DNA of 64,000 nt from Candidatus Moraniibacteriota bacterium (GCA_030645735.1 JAUSNP010000004.1:1-64000); one strand, 5' to 3'; counted from the first letter of the stretch, positions 38,601 through 47,401 are shown. Numbers and translations are program-made. The notes: a model not told the origin generated them from the sequence alone.

Positions 38601-41600
38601 GTTAGTATAGAGTGCTTGTCCACCATTGGCAGTATTTTCTTGGCCCGTAGTATTGAATCGGAGAGCTCTATATCCATTAGCTGTATTTACGCCACCCGTA
38701 GTATTAGAGTTTCCAGCCTGATAACCCGTGAAAGTATTCCAATTTCCCGTATTAACATTCCCTGCTTGATAGCCAAGAAAGGTTGAAAATCTTGCATCAT
38801 CAAAATTAATCAGTCCACTAACTTGCAAGCTATTATTTGGCGTTGTAGTTCCAATGCCGATGTTGCCTGTTGCATTTACTACCGTTAATAAAGCTGTGCC
38901 GCTTGAATTACTAACAATTATATTTCCACCTAACTCTGGTGCAAATAAAAAATTATTGCTGTTGTCGATTCCAAAATACCCCTGACGAGCCGTATTATTA
39001 TAAAATTCGATATAATTCCAACCGCCCGTGGTCTTACGCAATCTAATAGGATTATCAGTTGTGCTCGAAATTTCTAATTTTGCCCCTGGCGTCGTTGTCC
39101 CGATGCCAACATTTCCACTGCTTGCTTGAATATACATACGATCAGTGGCACCGGCGTTGAATCGCATATTTATTGAATTAGCCGAGCCCATACTTAGTGT
39201 GCCGCTAGTGCTATTTCCATCATGCGTAAAAAGCGCAGCCCCGCCAAGACGGACATATTGATTCTGAGCTAGATTTAAATCGCCACCGCCAATGTCCAAC
39301 TTGTATGCTGGATTCGTCGTTCCAATTCCAACATTGCCTCGCAAAATTGTTTCCACGACAGAGGCGTTGCCCAGCACTACTTGATTGCTAGCGGTGGTAT
39401 AGGCGCCATTGCCCAGTGCCATGGAATTTGTAGCATCAACTTTTTGCGAAGCATTGTTGCCAGCACTATTTCCCAAAAATGTATTGTATGTCCCAGTTGT
39501 AATTGAAAATCCAGATTGATAGCCCATAGCCGAATTGTTATCAGCAATAGTATTGCGCAAAGAATATGGACCAATTGCTACATTTGAAGAACCCAAGACA
39601 TTCATTCTAAGCGCTTCTGAACCAACTGCTACATTATATGCTCCAGAAGTATTGGCATACAGAGTATATGAACCAATTGCTGTATTCATCATCCCCGTGT
39701 TATTTGGCCCAAGAACATAAACTCCCAAAGCAGTATTATAATTGCCAGTATTATTGACACTCGCTCCAGCGCCTATCAATGTTGAGTTCTTCGCACTATC
39801 AAAATTAATCAATCCTGCCACCTGCAAAAGATTATTTGGCGTAGTCGTGCCAATACCCAAGCTTCCATTGACGGCCAAAATATTGGTTGAAAAATCTCCA
39901 TAAATCAAAGGCGTGGCCGTGTTGGAATTGTCGATATACAATTTGTCTGATCCAGTTTCGCTGTAACCAGCTTGGTAACCAAGAAAGATGTTGCCAGAGC
40001 CAAGCGCTGAATATCCAGCTTGATAACCAAAGCCAATATTATTGCTGTTGGTACTAATGTTCCTAAGAGTTTCCTGGCCTATGGCATAATTATTAGAACC
40101 AGTCGTGTTTGAAATAAGCGCATACAAGCCAATAGCGATATTACTGTTTCCAGAAGTATTTGAATAAAGAGCCATATTGCCCATGGCGGAATTATATGAT
40201 CCAGTAGTGTTAGAATACAATGCCAGTGGCCCAAAGGCAGAATTATATGAGCCAGTAGTATTAGAAAAAAGGGCGCTATTTCCCAAAGCTGAATTATAAA
40301 ATCCAGCAATGTTTGCACGAAGCGCTTGGTTTCCTAGAGCTGAATTATAACCACCTGTAGTGTTTGAAAAGAGAGCTAGATAGCCAATTCCCGTGTTATC
40401 ATTATTCGTCAAATCATCCACTTTTCCAGCATCTTCACCGAAATAGGTTGACCGTCCTAGCCCAGTTTGTGAAACCCGTCCGTTAATGGTTAGTTTTGCT
40501 CCAGCAGTTGAAGCGCCGCTAATTCCTACTGTGCCATTTATGGTCAGTGCATCGGTTGAAAAATCTCCATAAATCAAAGGCAACGCTGTATTGGAATTGT
40601 CGATATACAATTTGTTTGAACCAAGTTCATTATAGCCAGCGTTATAGCCAACAAAAATATTGCCCGAACCAACAGAATTTTGAAATCCTGCCCCATTGCC
40701 AACACCAACGTTGCTATTTCCAGTAGTATTGCCCCGCAAAGCATCTACGCCGACAGCCGAGTTATAGCTACCCGTCGTATTGGAATAAATAGCATACACT
40801 CCGAAAGCAGAGTTGTATCCACCAGCAGTATTATATCTGAGAGCTCTCATCCCAAACGCAGAATTACTCCAGCCATCAATGTTATACATCATGGACTGAT
40901 AACCTACAGCTACATTATTTTGACCAGCAGTATTGCGATTAAGAGTTTGATATCCGACTGCAATATTATTTGAAGCTGTATTACTATAAAGAGTACCTGT
41001 TCCAATGGCAATGTTATAACCACCTGTGTTAGAATATAGCGCCTGATATCCCACAGCTATATTGTCTTGACCCGTGGTATTTAACGCCCCAGCCTGATAG
41101 CCCACAAAGGAGTTATGAATTCCAGCATTCGCATTCCCCGCTTGATAACCAAGGCTTGTGGAATATAGGGAGTTATTAAAATTTATAAGTCCCGCTACTT
41201 GAAGAAAATTATTTGGCGATGAAGTTCCAATGCCAAGATTACCAGCAAAATATCCATTACCGCTAGCATCGAGCTTGAATTTATTGACGCTATTAACATT
41301 GAAATCCAAGAAGTCGCCACTGAATGAGCCAGAGCCGTTGGCGAAATTCATATTGATACCATCTCCAGAAAAAGCGGAGGTTGTCTGAGATAAACTCAAA
41401 GCATTTCCGGTTGTTACTCCACTCTGATATAAATATATCCCGCTTGAACCTGATGCAACAGTCGATAACTCAAGCGCGGTATTGCTTATATTTTGATTTA
41501 TTGTAAGGGCTGCGCCTTGTGCATTGTTTGTAAAAACTGCCCTGCCTCTTGGCGCAATAGTGAAAACATCCCCACCACCGAGAGTTGCAGGTTGTGATAT

Positions 41601-42956
41601 TTTAAAGACACTCTGGCTAACTCCTTCCTTCCCTTGAATATGCAGATTGGCGGATGGCGTACTCGTCCCAATCCCCACATTCCCCTCAGCATAAATATTT
41701 TTCACATTCAAATCCCCCAACTCCTCCGTATTCTCTCTTTGAAATAAGTTAAATTGTGACAGAGTGGCGTCCCAGACCAAGGCTGCATAGCCGTTTAGGC
41801 TCGAGCGATAGAAACGCAAGCCCATAGTTTCATCAACTGTTGAATCAGTGTTGATGGCAAAGTATTCACTGGTAGTTCCGTTTAGGTCTGTTCCACCTAC
41901 ACTCATGTTGTCTACATACAAGCTAGACCAGTGATTGGTAGCTGAGCCCAAATTAAGTCCCGTGGTTGATGGAATCAAATTGGAATTGATGGTCACATTC
42001 TCACCCGAGGTTCCCAGTGTGGCCTCACCATTGATGATGAGTGATCTAGCATTGATAGTTCCAGCAACATCCAGCGCATAGGCAGGATTGTCTACGCCGA
42101 TGCCGACATTGCCGTTGTTTAAAATCACCATCCGTTTAACATCGGCGATTTTGATGAAAACATCACCTATGCCATCGGCGTTGGAGTCAGCGATGACCAA
42201 TGCGTCGTCCGTATTGGAAATGTTTTGAGAAGAGATCAAATCTCCCCAAGCCGGCAAGCCGTTGATGACGCTTAGGACTTGTCCATTAGTACCAATTTTT
42301 AAATTAGACAGTGTGTTAGCAGCTGAAGCAAAAAGGGTGTCGCCGACGGTGTAGGTGGTGAGACCAGTGCCACCAAAGTTTGTGGTGACAGCATCGCCTT
42401 CCCAGGTTCCCGTGGCAATCACGCCGAGCGTTGTGATGCTGGGTAGAATTTTAGCATCGATCTTTCCACCTTTAGCTAGTTGCACAATGTTGCCTTCGGC
42501 TGTGCCAAGAGTGGCGCCACCGACTGAGTAGGAATCTGAAGCCAATGGCACAGCACCAATCTTTTTTCTGGGCACCATTTCACTGTCTGTGTTGATGCGG
42601 ATACCGATGTAGTAATCATTTTCAGAAAAGTTCAAATCGGCCGGCAAAGGAGTTTCTTCCCCGAGGAAAGCGCCGATAGAACCGTTTTCAATTTTCACCT
42701 TTTGGGTTTCCTCCCAAACTCTGGCTCCAGCATCAGCATTAGATGGATAACCATCTGTCTTTGTGCGGTCAGTGGTGTAAATGGCAAAACGGATGTCATA
42801 TTCCCCATTGGGAATTTCTTTGTTTTTGTTGTTGAGGATGTAGGCGGAGACATCGAGTTTTTTGATGGCTTGCGCGTGATTGGAAAAAAACAAAAGACTG
42901 CCTACTGTTGTTAGTAGAGCGACAGTTGCAATTAGTTTTGTTTTTGTTCTAAACAT
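35613..42956 (-). CDS. Giant exported repeat fibre protein, 2447 aa
   Basis: Third surface fibre, with a different N-terminus: a classical signal peptide (LIATVALLTTVGSLLFF, cleavage after NHAQA) instead of several membrane helices. An Ig-like or carboxypeptidase-regulatory-like region follows (ILNNKNKEIPNGEYDIRFAI). The bulk alternates VGIGTxxP units with four blocks of 17-residue repeats (SNTTGSYNSAFGPLALY type) resembling the head repeats of trimeric adhesins. Blocks are separated by AGYSETGSxKLYIDNSNTA and PLIYGDFST. Residues of about 2100-2447 are the shared module, ending NWWLVDSK. It follows a membrane FN3-like gene after 34 nt and is probably co-transcribed with it. Confidence 0.75.
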   Translation of the reverse strand: MFRTKTKLIATVALLTTVGSLLFFSNHAQAIKKLDVSAYILNNKNKEIPNGEYDIRFAIYTTDRTKTDGYPSNADAGARVWEETQKVKIENGSIGAFLGEETPLPADLNFSENDYYIGIRINTDSEMVPRKKIGAVPLASDSYSVGGATLGTAEGNIVQLAKGGKIDAKILPSITTLGVIATGTWEGDAVTTNFGGTGLTTYTVGDTLFASAANTLSNLKIGTNGQVLSVINGLPAWGDLISSQNISNTDDALVIADSNADGIGDVFIKIADVKRMVILNNGNVGIGVDNPAYALDVAGTINARSLIINGEATLGTSGENVTINSNLIPSTTGLNLGSATNHWSSLYVDNMSVGGTDLNGTTSEYFAINTDSTVDETMGLRFYRSSLNGYAALVWDATLSQFNLFQRENTEELGDLNVKNIYAEGNVGIGTSTPSANLHIQGKEGVSQSVFKISQPATLGGGDVFTIAPRGRAVFTNNAQGAALTINQNISNTALELSTVASGSSGIYLYQSGVTTGNALSLSQTTSAFSGDGINMNFANGSGSFSGDFLDFNVNSVNKFKLDASGNGYFAGNLGIGTSSPNNFLQVAGLINFNNSLYSTSLGYQAGNANAGIHNSFVGYQAGALNTTGQDNIAVGYQALYSNTGGYNIAIGTGTLYSNTASNNIAVGYQTLNRNTAGQNNVAVGYQSMMYNIDGWSNSAFGMRALRYNTAGGYNSAFGVYAIYSNTTGSYNSAVGVDALRGNTTGNSNVGVGNGAGFQNSVGSGNIFVGYNAGYNELGSNKLYIDNSNTALPLIYGDFSTDALTINGTVGISGASTAGAKLTINGRVSQTGLGRSTYFGEDAGKVDDLTNNDNTGIGYLALFSNTTGGYNSALGNQALRANIAGFYNSALGNSALFSNTTGSYNSAFGPLALYSNTTGSYNSAMGNMALYSNTSGNSNIAIGLYALISNTTGSNNYAIGQETLRNISTNSNNIGFGYQAGYSALGSGNIFLGYQAGYSETGSDKLYIDNSNTATPLIYGDFSTNILAVNGSLGIGTTTPNNLLQVAGLINFDSAKNSTLIGAGASVNNTGNYNTALGVYVLGPNNTGMMNTAIGSYTLYANTSGAYNVAVGSEALRMNVLGSSNVAIGPYSLRNTIADNNSAMGYQSGFSITTGTYNTFLGNSAGNNASQKVDATNSMALGNGAYTTASNQVVLGNASVVETILRGNVGIGTTNPAYKLDIGGGDLNLAQNQYVRLGGAALFTHDGNSTSGTLSMGSANSINMRFNAGATDRMYIQASSGNVGIGTTTPGAKLEISSTTDNPIRLRKTTGGWNYIEFYNNTARQGYFGIDNSNNFLFAPELGGNIIVSNSSGTALLTVVNATGNIGIGTTTPNNSLQVSGLINFDDARFSTFLGYQAGNVNTGNWNTFTGYQAGNSNTTGGVNTANGYRALRFNTTGQENTANGGQALYTNTTGLQNTANGMNALYVNTTGSYNTANGRHTLFSNTTGSFNTANGVDTLYSNIIGNYNTGVGYQAGYSVLGSGNIFIGYKSGYSETGSNKLYIDNSNTASPLIYGDFSTDIVAFNGSVGIGTATPTSLLQVDGNGGYVSAMINSAAGQSRDLMFSSGGLSRWIIRANSVAESGSDVGTNLEFVSRTDAGALKSTVMTLLRTNGYVGIGTTAPAYKLEVAGSGLGDQFQITKFGNDGNASYGSWLKTRGTTAGSMVTTQDGDYLGIFQFGGVTSVNTFGQAARIIVQQDGTAGSTFYNPANMQFRVSSNTAEITAMTIKPTGNVGIGTTAPESKLHVISGASEIITLERATAITNSVASALFVRHTTSGDMVDGFGSSLTFQIKDSAGVANAVGSIQALRVGADNTSSLLLNSYSAGTPVEGMRITSNGRIGMGVTVPAEKLDILGNIKLSSTYPALRFKPTAWTENADFQVGINDSFTLEGAYAGFYIPANKGFLVSRGTNSHNFIVNSTTGYVGIGTNSPVGELHVTSSDTVSADRGITSSQHASSVHSALLNLRKSRGTILSPSTLANGDYIGSVGFFGYGTAYTQRATIFAIVNGTVVADSVPTDLVFRTGSTVVAEQMRITSAGNIGIGTSNPTAKLDVVGQTTSSDGFIQKTNAGACTDLTFTTATDGLTCLDTTLGTERLYFRTGGTWSYIAKTGGFQIPNYEVAPLNQLSKNTLKGVTPNELTHFQNYLTQQITPGELLIPYADSTLQDGAIHGLYARFADVKDQMFQEQISQIENLNLQVTGNITTVAELKNSVNTQFGSIEKSLSEITNNQDTSTKQISNINDQINAQTQNIASLQTITETLQQQITTLQSQIATPVNIAQIDANTQSIDYLNQLLGITDTSKAGDITIVGKLTSQITETGSIIITVDPKNKDKATIGEATIKAGDTSVTVNTKAVSGDSKVFVTSMIVTDQPLAVTKINAGEGFIVKIKIPSVEDLKFNWWLVDSK

Positions 42957-42990
42957 TCTTGATTAATATTCCTTGTGTTAAATTTGTTTT

Positions 42991-43653
42991 CTACTTTTCA
43001 TTGATTGCCCAACCGAAGATATCATCAAAAGCTTTGCCGACTAGTTCAAAAACCGAGACAGCACGCGAACCAGAATAGATGCCATAGAAACCAGAAGTCA
43101 GTGAGTTGTTCCAGCGATCTTTACTTTTGATTTGATAAAGGTAACCCGTGCCTTGTGCTAAATTAGGTAGAACCAAACTGTGACTGAAACCAAAGCCATT
43201 CTCTTTGGCAGTTTTGGAACCCTGACCATTATTCTTGGCGTAGCTGATTTCTGAGTTAGTGAGTTTGTTAGATTTCCAAGTGATGACGGCGCGCGACTCT
43301 TCCCCTTTTTTATCAGCGAAGACTTCGCTTTTGATGTCATAGATTTCAATCGGCAGACTTTCTTGATCGTCGCCAGCAACGAGGGTATCCCCCCCGAATC
43401 TAACTTGCTTGATGGTGAAGTTTTCACTGGTCAGATTCTTGTTTTGAGCAATGATTTCAGCAGGAATATCAGCGGTGTTTTCAGGTAAGATTTCGGTGAC
43501 AGTTTTTTTCTCGATGGTGATGGGAGTTTCAGTTTTGACGATGACTTCGGGAAGGTTATTTGACTTTTGTTTGAGCCATAGATACGAAAAAGCGGCCACT
43601 AAAAAAATTACAGTGATGACTGTTGCTATGCTCCATAATTTTCTTTCGCTCAT
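42991..43653 (-). CDS. Membrane-anchored FN3-like protein, 220 aa
   Basis: One N-terminal helix (LWSIATVITVIFLVAAFSYL) anchors an outer domain. The C-half (about 105-195) has a fibronectin-III/purple-acid-phosphatase-N-like pattern (SRAVITWKSNKLTNSEISYA, then SHSLVLPNLAQGTGYLYQIK). I know no function. It is the first gene of the transcript that carries the 2447-aa fibre, so it may help export or anchor that protein. Its ATG lies 6 nt after the -10 box, so the mRNA should be leaderless. Confidence 0.6.
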   Translation of the reverse strand: MSERKLWSIATVITVIFLVAAFSYLWLKQKSNNLPEVIVKTETPITIEKKTVTEILPENTADIPAEIIAQNKNLTSENFTIKQVRFGGDTLVAGDDQESLPIEIYDIKSEVFADKKGEESRAVITWKSNKLTNSEISYAKNNGQGSKTAKENGFGFSHSLVLPNLAQGTGYLYQIKSKDRWNNSLTSGFYGIYSGSRAVSVFELVGKAFDDIFGWAINEK

Positions 43654-43659
43654 GAGTGG

Positions 43660-43712
43660 ATTATACCATTTTTTTGCTTGCAGAACAATGATTTTTAGAT
43701 AAGTTATCCACA
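43660..43712 (-). promoter_or_regulatory. Leaderless extended -10 promoter with DnaA box
   Basis: TGG-TATAAT (-10 at 43660-43665), 6 nt before the ATG at 43653. A perfect DnaA box (TTATCCACA on the plus strand, 43704-43712) lies 38 nt further upstream, in the opposite orientation to the boxes at the other two fibre genes. Confidence 0.6.
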
Positions 43713-43725
43713 GTTATACGCAAAC

Positions 43726-43756
43726 AAAAAAATCTGACCAGAAGGGTCAGATTTTT
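43726..43756 (-). terminator. Terminator of gyrB
   Basis: AAAAATCTGACC, loop AGAA, GGTCAGATTTTT: a strong stem with a T-run on the minus strand, 26 nt after the gyrB stop. Confidence 0.85.
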
Positions 43757-43781
43757 AAAAATTTATAAACTAAATCTGTAC

Positions 43782-45866
43782 TTATACATCCAGATTTTTT
43801 ACACTCTTAGCGTGAGTCTGAATAAATCGGCGCCGCGGTTCAACTTCTGAACCCATCAAAACATCAAACATCTTGTCAGCCGCTTCCGCGTCTTCAATGT
43901 TCACTTGCAACATCAAGCGATGCGCCGGATCCATGGTGGTATCCCAAAGTTGTTCTGGATTCATTTCTCCGAGACCTTTATAGCGTTGAATATTGATGCC
44001 GAGTGCCTTTTCTTCAGTGAGTTCCTCTGCTTCACCCTCTTCGCTATCAGTTTCCATAGTCATATTTTCCTCCACGGTCTTCAATGCTTCCAAAGCATCA
44101 TCTTCATCCTTTTTGTCCTTCTTGTCTTTTTTAGTTTTGGCCAAAGTGGCTTTTATTTTTTCAATGGCCACAACTTTTTCTTCATCCGTGAAAACATATT
44201 GCACATCTTTGCCTTTTTGAATTCGGTAGAGCGGTGGTTGGGCAATATAAATAAATCCGCTACGAATCAACGGTTCATAATAACGATAGAAAAAAGTCAA
44301 AAGCAAAGTTCGAATATGTGATCCATCAACATCGGCATCGGCCATGATGATGATTCGATGATATCTCAATTTATCAATATTGAAACTTTCGCCAATGCCT
44401 GCTCCCAGCGCGATGATGATTGGCTTCAAGGTGTCAGATTTCACCACCTTGTCCAAAGTAGTTTTTTCCACATTCACCAATTTTCCACGCAATGGCAAAA
44501 TGGCTTGGAATTTTCGGTCGCGTCCTTGTTTAGCTGAACCACCAGCAGAGTCTCCCTCTACAATGTACAATTCAGTTTCAGCTGGATTTCGTGAAGAACA
44601 ATCAGCCAATTTTCCTGGAAGAGTCATGCCTTCCAAAGCGCCTTTGCGAATCACGGCATCCTTAGCGGCGCGTGCTGCAATTCTGGCTTTGCAGGTCAAC
44701 AAACATTTACCAATGATTGCCTTGGCATTGTTAGGATGTGATTCAAGATAATCTGCCAACGCTTCCGCCATCACACTCGAAACTGCGCCACGCATTTCTG
44801 AATTGCCCAACTTAGCTTTGGTCTGTCCTTCAAATTGCGGGTTGCGCAATTTCACACTGATAACCGCTGTCAAACCTTCTTGCAAATCTTCGGCTGTCAA
44901 ATTTTCTTCTTTTTCTTTAAGAATATTATTTTTTCTAGCATAGGCATTCACCACGCGCGTCAAAGCAGTGCGGAAACCGACTTCATGCATTCCACCCTCT
45001 GGCGTAAAAATGTTATTGGCAAAAGAAAAAACATGCTCTTTATAACTGTCCGTATATTGCATAGCAATTTCCACCACTGTATCAGTCGTGTCATCTTTCT
45101 TTTCTACATAGAAAGGCAATTCATTCTTGATTTCCTTGCCACGATTTAAAAATTTGATAAATGAAACCAGTCCTCCATCAAACAAAAAGCCATAAGCCCG
45201 TTCCTTGCCAGCTTCTCGACTATCATAAACTTTGATGGTGATGCCTTTGGTCAAAAAAGCTTGGTGCCTGACATAGCCCAAAATCTTTTCCCAGCTATAT
45301 TTTATTTCTGGGAAAATTTGCGGGTCAGCTTGAAAAGAAATAGTTGTTCCAGTCTTGTCAGATTTGCCAGTCACTTTTGGTTCCTTGCTTTTTGGCACAC
45401 CGCGTTCAAATTCCATCGCATACACTTTGCCATCACGACGCACTTCCGCCTTGGTCCAAACTGACAACGCATTCACCACGGACACACCCACACCATGCAA
45501 ACCACCAGAGATTTTGTAGCCATTGCCACCAAATTTTCCTCCAGCATGCAAAACGGTCAACACAGTTTCCAAGGTTGATTTTTTAGTTTGCGGATGAATT
45601 TCAACTGGGATTCCACGACCATCATCCGAAATTTCTACCAAATCGTTTGGCAAAAGTTTAATGATAATATCTTTTCCATAACCCGCCATCGCCTCATCGA
45701 TGGAGTTATTAATAACCTCCCAAATCAAATGATGCAGACCTTCAGTTGAAGTTCCACCAATATACATTCCGGGGCGTTTGCGCACTGGCTCTAGTCCCTC
45801 CAAGACCTGGATGGAGCTAGCAGTGTACCCGCCATTATCTTTTTTTAATTCTTTTTCTTTAGCCAT
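43782..45866 (-). CDS. gyrB: DNA gyrase subunit B
   Basis: ATPase subunit of type II topoisomerase. The 694-aa product has the GHKL ATP site (NNSIDEAMAGYGKDIIIKLL, ISDDGRGIPVEIH, GGLHGVGVSVVNALS) and a transducer domain. The TOPRIM domain shows YIVEGDSAGGSAKQGRDRKF and the metal-binding MADADVDGSHIRTLLLTFF. The C-terminal IQRYKGLGEMNPEQLWDTTM motif is intact. A charged insertion of about 45 residues (runs of Lys and Asp/Glu, starting KTKKDKKDKKDED) interrupts the TOPRIM-to-C-terminal part. gyrA is not adjacent. An AT-rich palindromic element sits directly upstream. Confidence 0.95.
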   Translation of the reverse strand: MAKEKELKKDNGGYTASSIQVLEGLEPVRKRPGMYIGGTSTEGLHHLIWEVINNSIDEAMAGYGKDIIIKLLPNDLVEISDDGRGIPVEIHPQTKKSTLETVLTVLHAGGKFGGNGYKISGGLHGVGVSVVNALSVWTKAEVRRDGKVYAMEFERGVPKSKEPKVTGKSDKTGTTISFQADPQIFPEIKYSWEKILGYVRHQAFLTKGITIKVYDSREAGKERAYGFLFDGGLVSFIKFLNRGKEIKNELPFYVEKKDDTTDTVVEIAMQYTDSYKEHVFSFANNIFTPEGGMHEVGFRTALTRVVNAYARKNNILKEKEENLTAEDLQEGLTAVISVKLRNPQFEGQTKAKLGNSEMRGAVSSVMAEALADYLESHPNNAKAIIGKCLLTCKARIAARAAKDAVIRKGALEGMTLPGKLADCSSRNPAETELYIVEGDSAGGSAKQGRDRKFQAILPLRGKLVNVEKTTLDKVVKSDTLKPIIIALGAGIGESFNIDKLRYHRIIIMADADVDGSHIRTLLLTFFYRYYEPLIRSGFIYIAQPPLYRIQKGKDVQYVFTDEEKVVAIEKIKATLAKTKKDKKDKKDEDDALEALKTVEENMTMETDSEEGEAEELTEEKALGINIQRYKGLGEMNPEQLWDTTMDPAHRLMLQVNIEDAEAADKMFDVLMGSEVEPRRRFIQTHAKSVKNLDV

Positions 45867-45870
45867 ACTG

Positions 45871-46015
45871 ATAAAATTACAAATTCAAAATTACAAATAT
45901 CAAACAAATTCAAAATTACAATTTTCAAAATTCAAAACAATTTTGAATTTCAATTTTTGGTTATTGTGATTTATTTGGAATTTGAGATTTTGAATTTTGG
46001 ATTTAACAAATTATA
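45871..46015. repeat. AT-rich imperfect palindrome upstream of gyrB
   Basis: One arm is built of CAAATTCAAAATTACAA words. The other arm is built of TTGAATTT, GGTTATTGTGATTTATTTGG and AATTTGAGATTTTG words, broadly complementary to the first. The same element recurs almost verbatim at 61975-62103. It would form a long weak hairpin in RNA or single-stranded DNA. It carries no gene. Confidence 0.6.
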
Positions 46016-46033
46016 AATTTTTAAAAAATCTCG

Positions 46034-46405
46034 CTACTCCCTAGATACAAAATAAAACTCTATCAAAAATATTCCTGCCAACAACAATAATCCATCCCAC
46101 CAAACTAGCAATCTCAGGCTTTGCAAAATCAGAAGTCCAATCGCAAACAATGCCAACAACATTCCCTGTCGAAAACTAAGTCCGACATTGGAAAAAGCAT
46201 TTTCCATATCCACATTTTTTCTACGTAACCACAACAACAACAGATTGAAAAGCCCACTCAGAGCAAAAAACAAACTGCAATAAAAAAGCAATTTGCCCGC
46301 CACACCTGTCGCATCTGGATCAACGAATTTGACCACAAAAACAAATGCCACAACTGAAAGCAAAGTTACCAAACGAATGCCCCAAATGTATGATTTTAAG
46401 GTCAT
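46034..46405 (-). CDS. Small four-helix membrane protein, 123 aa
   Basis: I recognise the type but not a function. Four hydrophobic helices are seen (LVTLLSVVAFVFVVKF, LLFYCSLFFALSGLFNLLLL, MLLALFAIGLLILQSLRLLV, LLLLAGIFLIEFYF), with FVDPDATG after the first and a WLRRK turn after the second. Proteins of this layout are common near housekeeping genes in Patescibacteria. It lies upstream of gyrB on the same strand but is separated from it by the AT-rich element. It appears to be the last core gene before the accessory island. Confidence 0.6.
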   Translation of the reverse strand: MTLKSYIWGIRLVTLLSVVAFVFVVKFVDPDATGVAGKLLFYCSLFFALSGLFNLLLLWLRRKNVDMENAFSNVGLSFRQGMLLALFAIGLLILQSLRLLVWWDGLLLLAGIFLIEFYFVSRE

Positions 46406-46483
46406 AGAAGTTTAATTGTTTTTTTATTTTACTTTTTTAATTATACAGCATTTCAAATATTTTGGCAAAGGCTTAAATAAAGC

Positions 46484-46513
46484 AAAAACAGTCCGCCAAG
46501 ACGAACTGTTTTT
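46484..46513 (-). terminator. Terminator of the accessory operon
   Basis: AAAAACAGT (46484-46492) and ACTGTTTTT (46505-46513), with further pairing inside. T5 follows on the minus strand. It is the first clear terminator downstream of the nine-gene minus-strand operon. Confidence 0.75.
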
Positions 46514-46516
46514 GAT

Positions 46517-46639
46517 ATGCGGGAAGGACAGTTGATAGGTGGGAACATGTTTCCAAGGCTGGTGACTGGCATTTTGGAGAATTGGGATAGGATTGAGGTG
46601 AAAGTGGAAAGGATGGAGACTTTGATGAAGGGTTGCTAG
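46517..46639 (+). CDS. Possible 40-aa ORF or gene remnant at the island edge
   Basis: Plus-strand frame beginning MREGQLIGGNMFPRLVTGIL and ending VERMETLMKGC, in DNA more GC-rich than its surroundings. It reads like the C-terminus of a larger, amphipathic protein. Its stop overlaps the stop of the convergent mini-protein gene. It may be a decayed remnant marking the island border. I cannot assign a family. Confidence 0.3.
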   Translation: MREGQLIGGNMFPRLVTGILENWDRIEVKVERMETLMKGC

Positions 46640-46848
46640 TTACTAGCCTTGTCTTGCGTTTGTTTCATCTTTGCTAGAGCGCCATTTATAAACACCATTC
46701 CGAGCCTACTAAGCTTATCCATATGTAATTCAGCCTCATCCTCGGTGATTTTCTTGCCGGAGCGTTCGAATATGAGATTCTGACACTTCTTGATTAGCTC
46801 ATTTGAATATGTGCGACTTGGTTGTTCTTCTCTTTTTAAGTTTGTCAT
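46636..46848 (-). CDS. KCQ-type mini-protein, copy 1 (70 aa)
   Basis: Small helical protein with the signature YSNELIKKCQNLIFERSGKK followed by ITEDEAELHMDKLSR. Two relatives are present at 47402-47593 and 55440-55634. I chose the ATG at 46848 (MTNLKREEQPSRTYSN) over the TTG 54 nt upstream, because the extra residues are not shared with the relatives. The sequence looks like a short three-helix domain; no function is known to me. It is last in the accessory operon and is separated by 82 nt from the membrane gene upstream, which has a GCATAATAA motif in that gap. Confidence 0.65.
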   Translation of the reverse strand: MTNLKREEQPSRTYSNELIKKCQNLIFERSGKKITEDEAELHMDKLSRLGMVFINGALAKMKQTQDKASN

Positions 46849-46930
46849 ATTCTTTGTGATGATAGTGAAAACAAATTGACCACACTCTTTATTATGCAAC
46901 AATTGAATAAAAAAATTTTACTTTTTTTAT

Positions 46931-47380
46931 CTAAATTATATTTAGATAGACAAAAAATAAAACACTTATAAGATTCACGAATAACAACGCCGTCATAACA
47001 AAAGTTTGAATTTCGATAAATTTCGATTGCCATGCCTTTCCTCCAAATGGGCCAACTAGATGTTTTCCAGTTTCTCTTGCGTGTTTAGTATAAACTTCGG
47101 CTGATTCTCGAGTAATTAAAAAATAAAAGAGATTTTCCAATAAAGCCGCCAAAACAATTAAAACAGCGGTGAGAATTATGATAAAAAAGAAAACTTTCTT
47201 GTAATTTGTATCAAGAGACACTGATGTTGAAAGAAAGAAAAGCCCCGATGTAACAGGCGTGTATATTGTCAAAAGAAGTTTTGAAAATATCCTTCTTTCT
47301 TTATCTGTTTCATTAATCAGTTTGTTAAACACCCGCATGATTGTTAGTTCATCATTTGGATCTAATTTATCGGTATCCAT
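46931..47380 (-). CDS. Membrane protein of the accessory operon, 149 aa
   Basis: Three to four helices: LLLTIYTPVTSGLFFLSTSV, then VFFFIIILTAVLIVLAALLE, and TFVMTALLFVNLISVLFFVY at the end, with a charged cytoplasmic head (MDTDKLDPNDELTIMRVFNK). The middle carries a small soluble loop (YTKHARETGKHLVGPFGGKA). No family is recognised. Its overall form, a cytoplasmic segment plus a few helices, recalls small membrane effectors of anti-phage systems, but no diagnostic motif is visible. It lies between two KCQ mini-protein genes. Confidence 0.6.
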   Translation of the reverse strand: MDTDKLDPNDELTIMRVFNKLINETDKERRIFSKLLLTIYTPVTSGLFFLSTSVSLDTNYKKVFFFIIILTAVLIVLAALLENLFYFLITRESAEVYTKHARETGKHLVGPFGGKAWQSKFIEIQTFVMTALLFVNLISVLFFVYLNII

Positions 47381-47401
47381 TTCGGTTAATAACTAAATTT
47401 A

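Noticed and set aside
38400..41150. Regularly spaced repeats that could suggest a CRISPR array
   Set aside because: The repeats have a 51-nt period with no unique spacers, vary at many positions, and are fully coding as 17-residue protein repeats inside a long open frame.
46636..46902. Longer version of the KCQ mini-protein starting with TTG at 46902
   Set aside because: The extra 18 residues are absent from the other two copies, and an ATG start at 46848 aligns the family.
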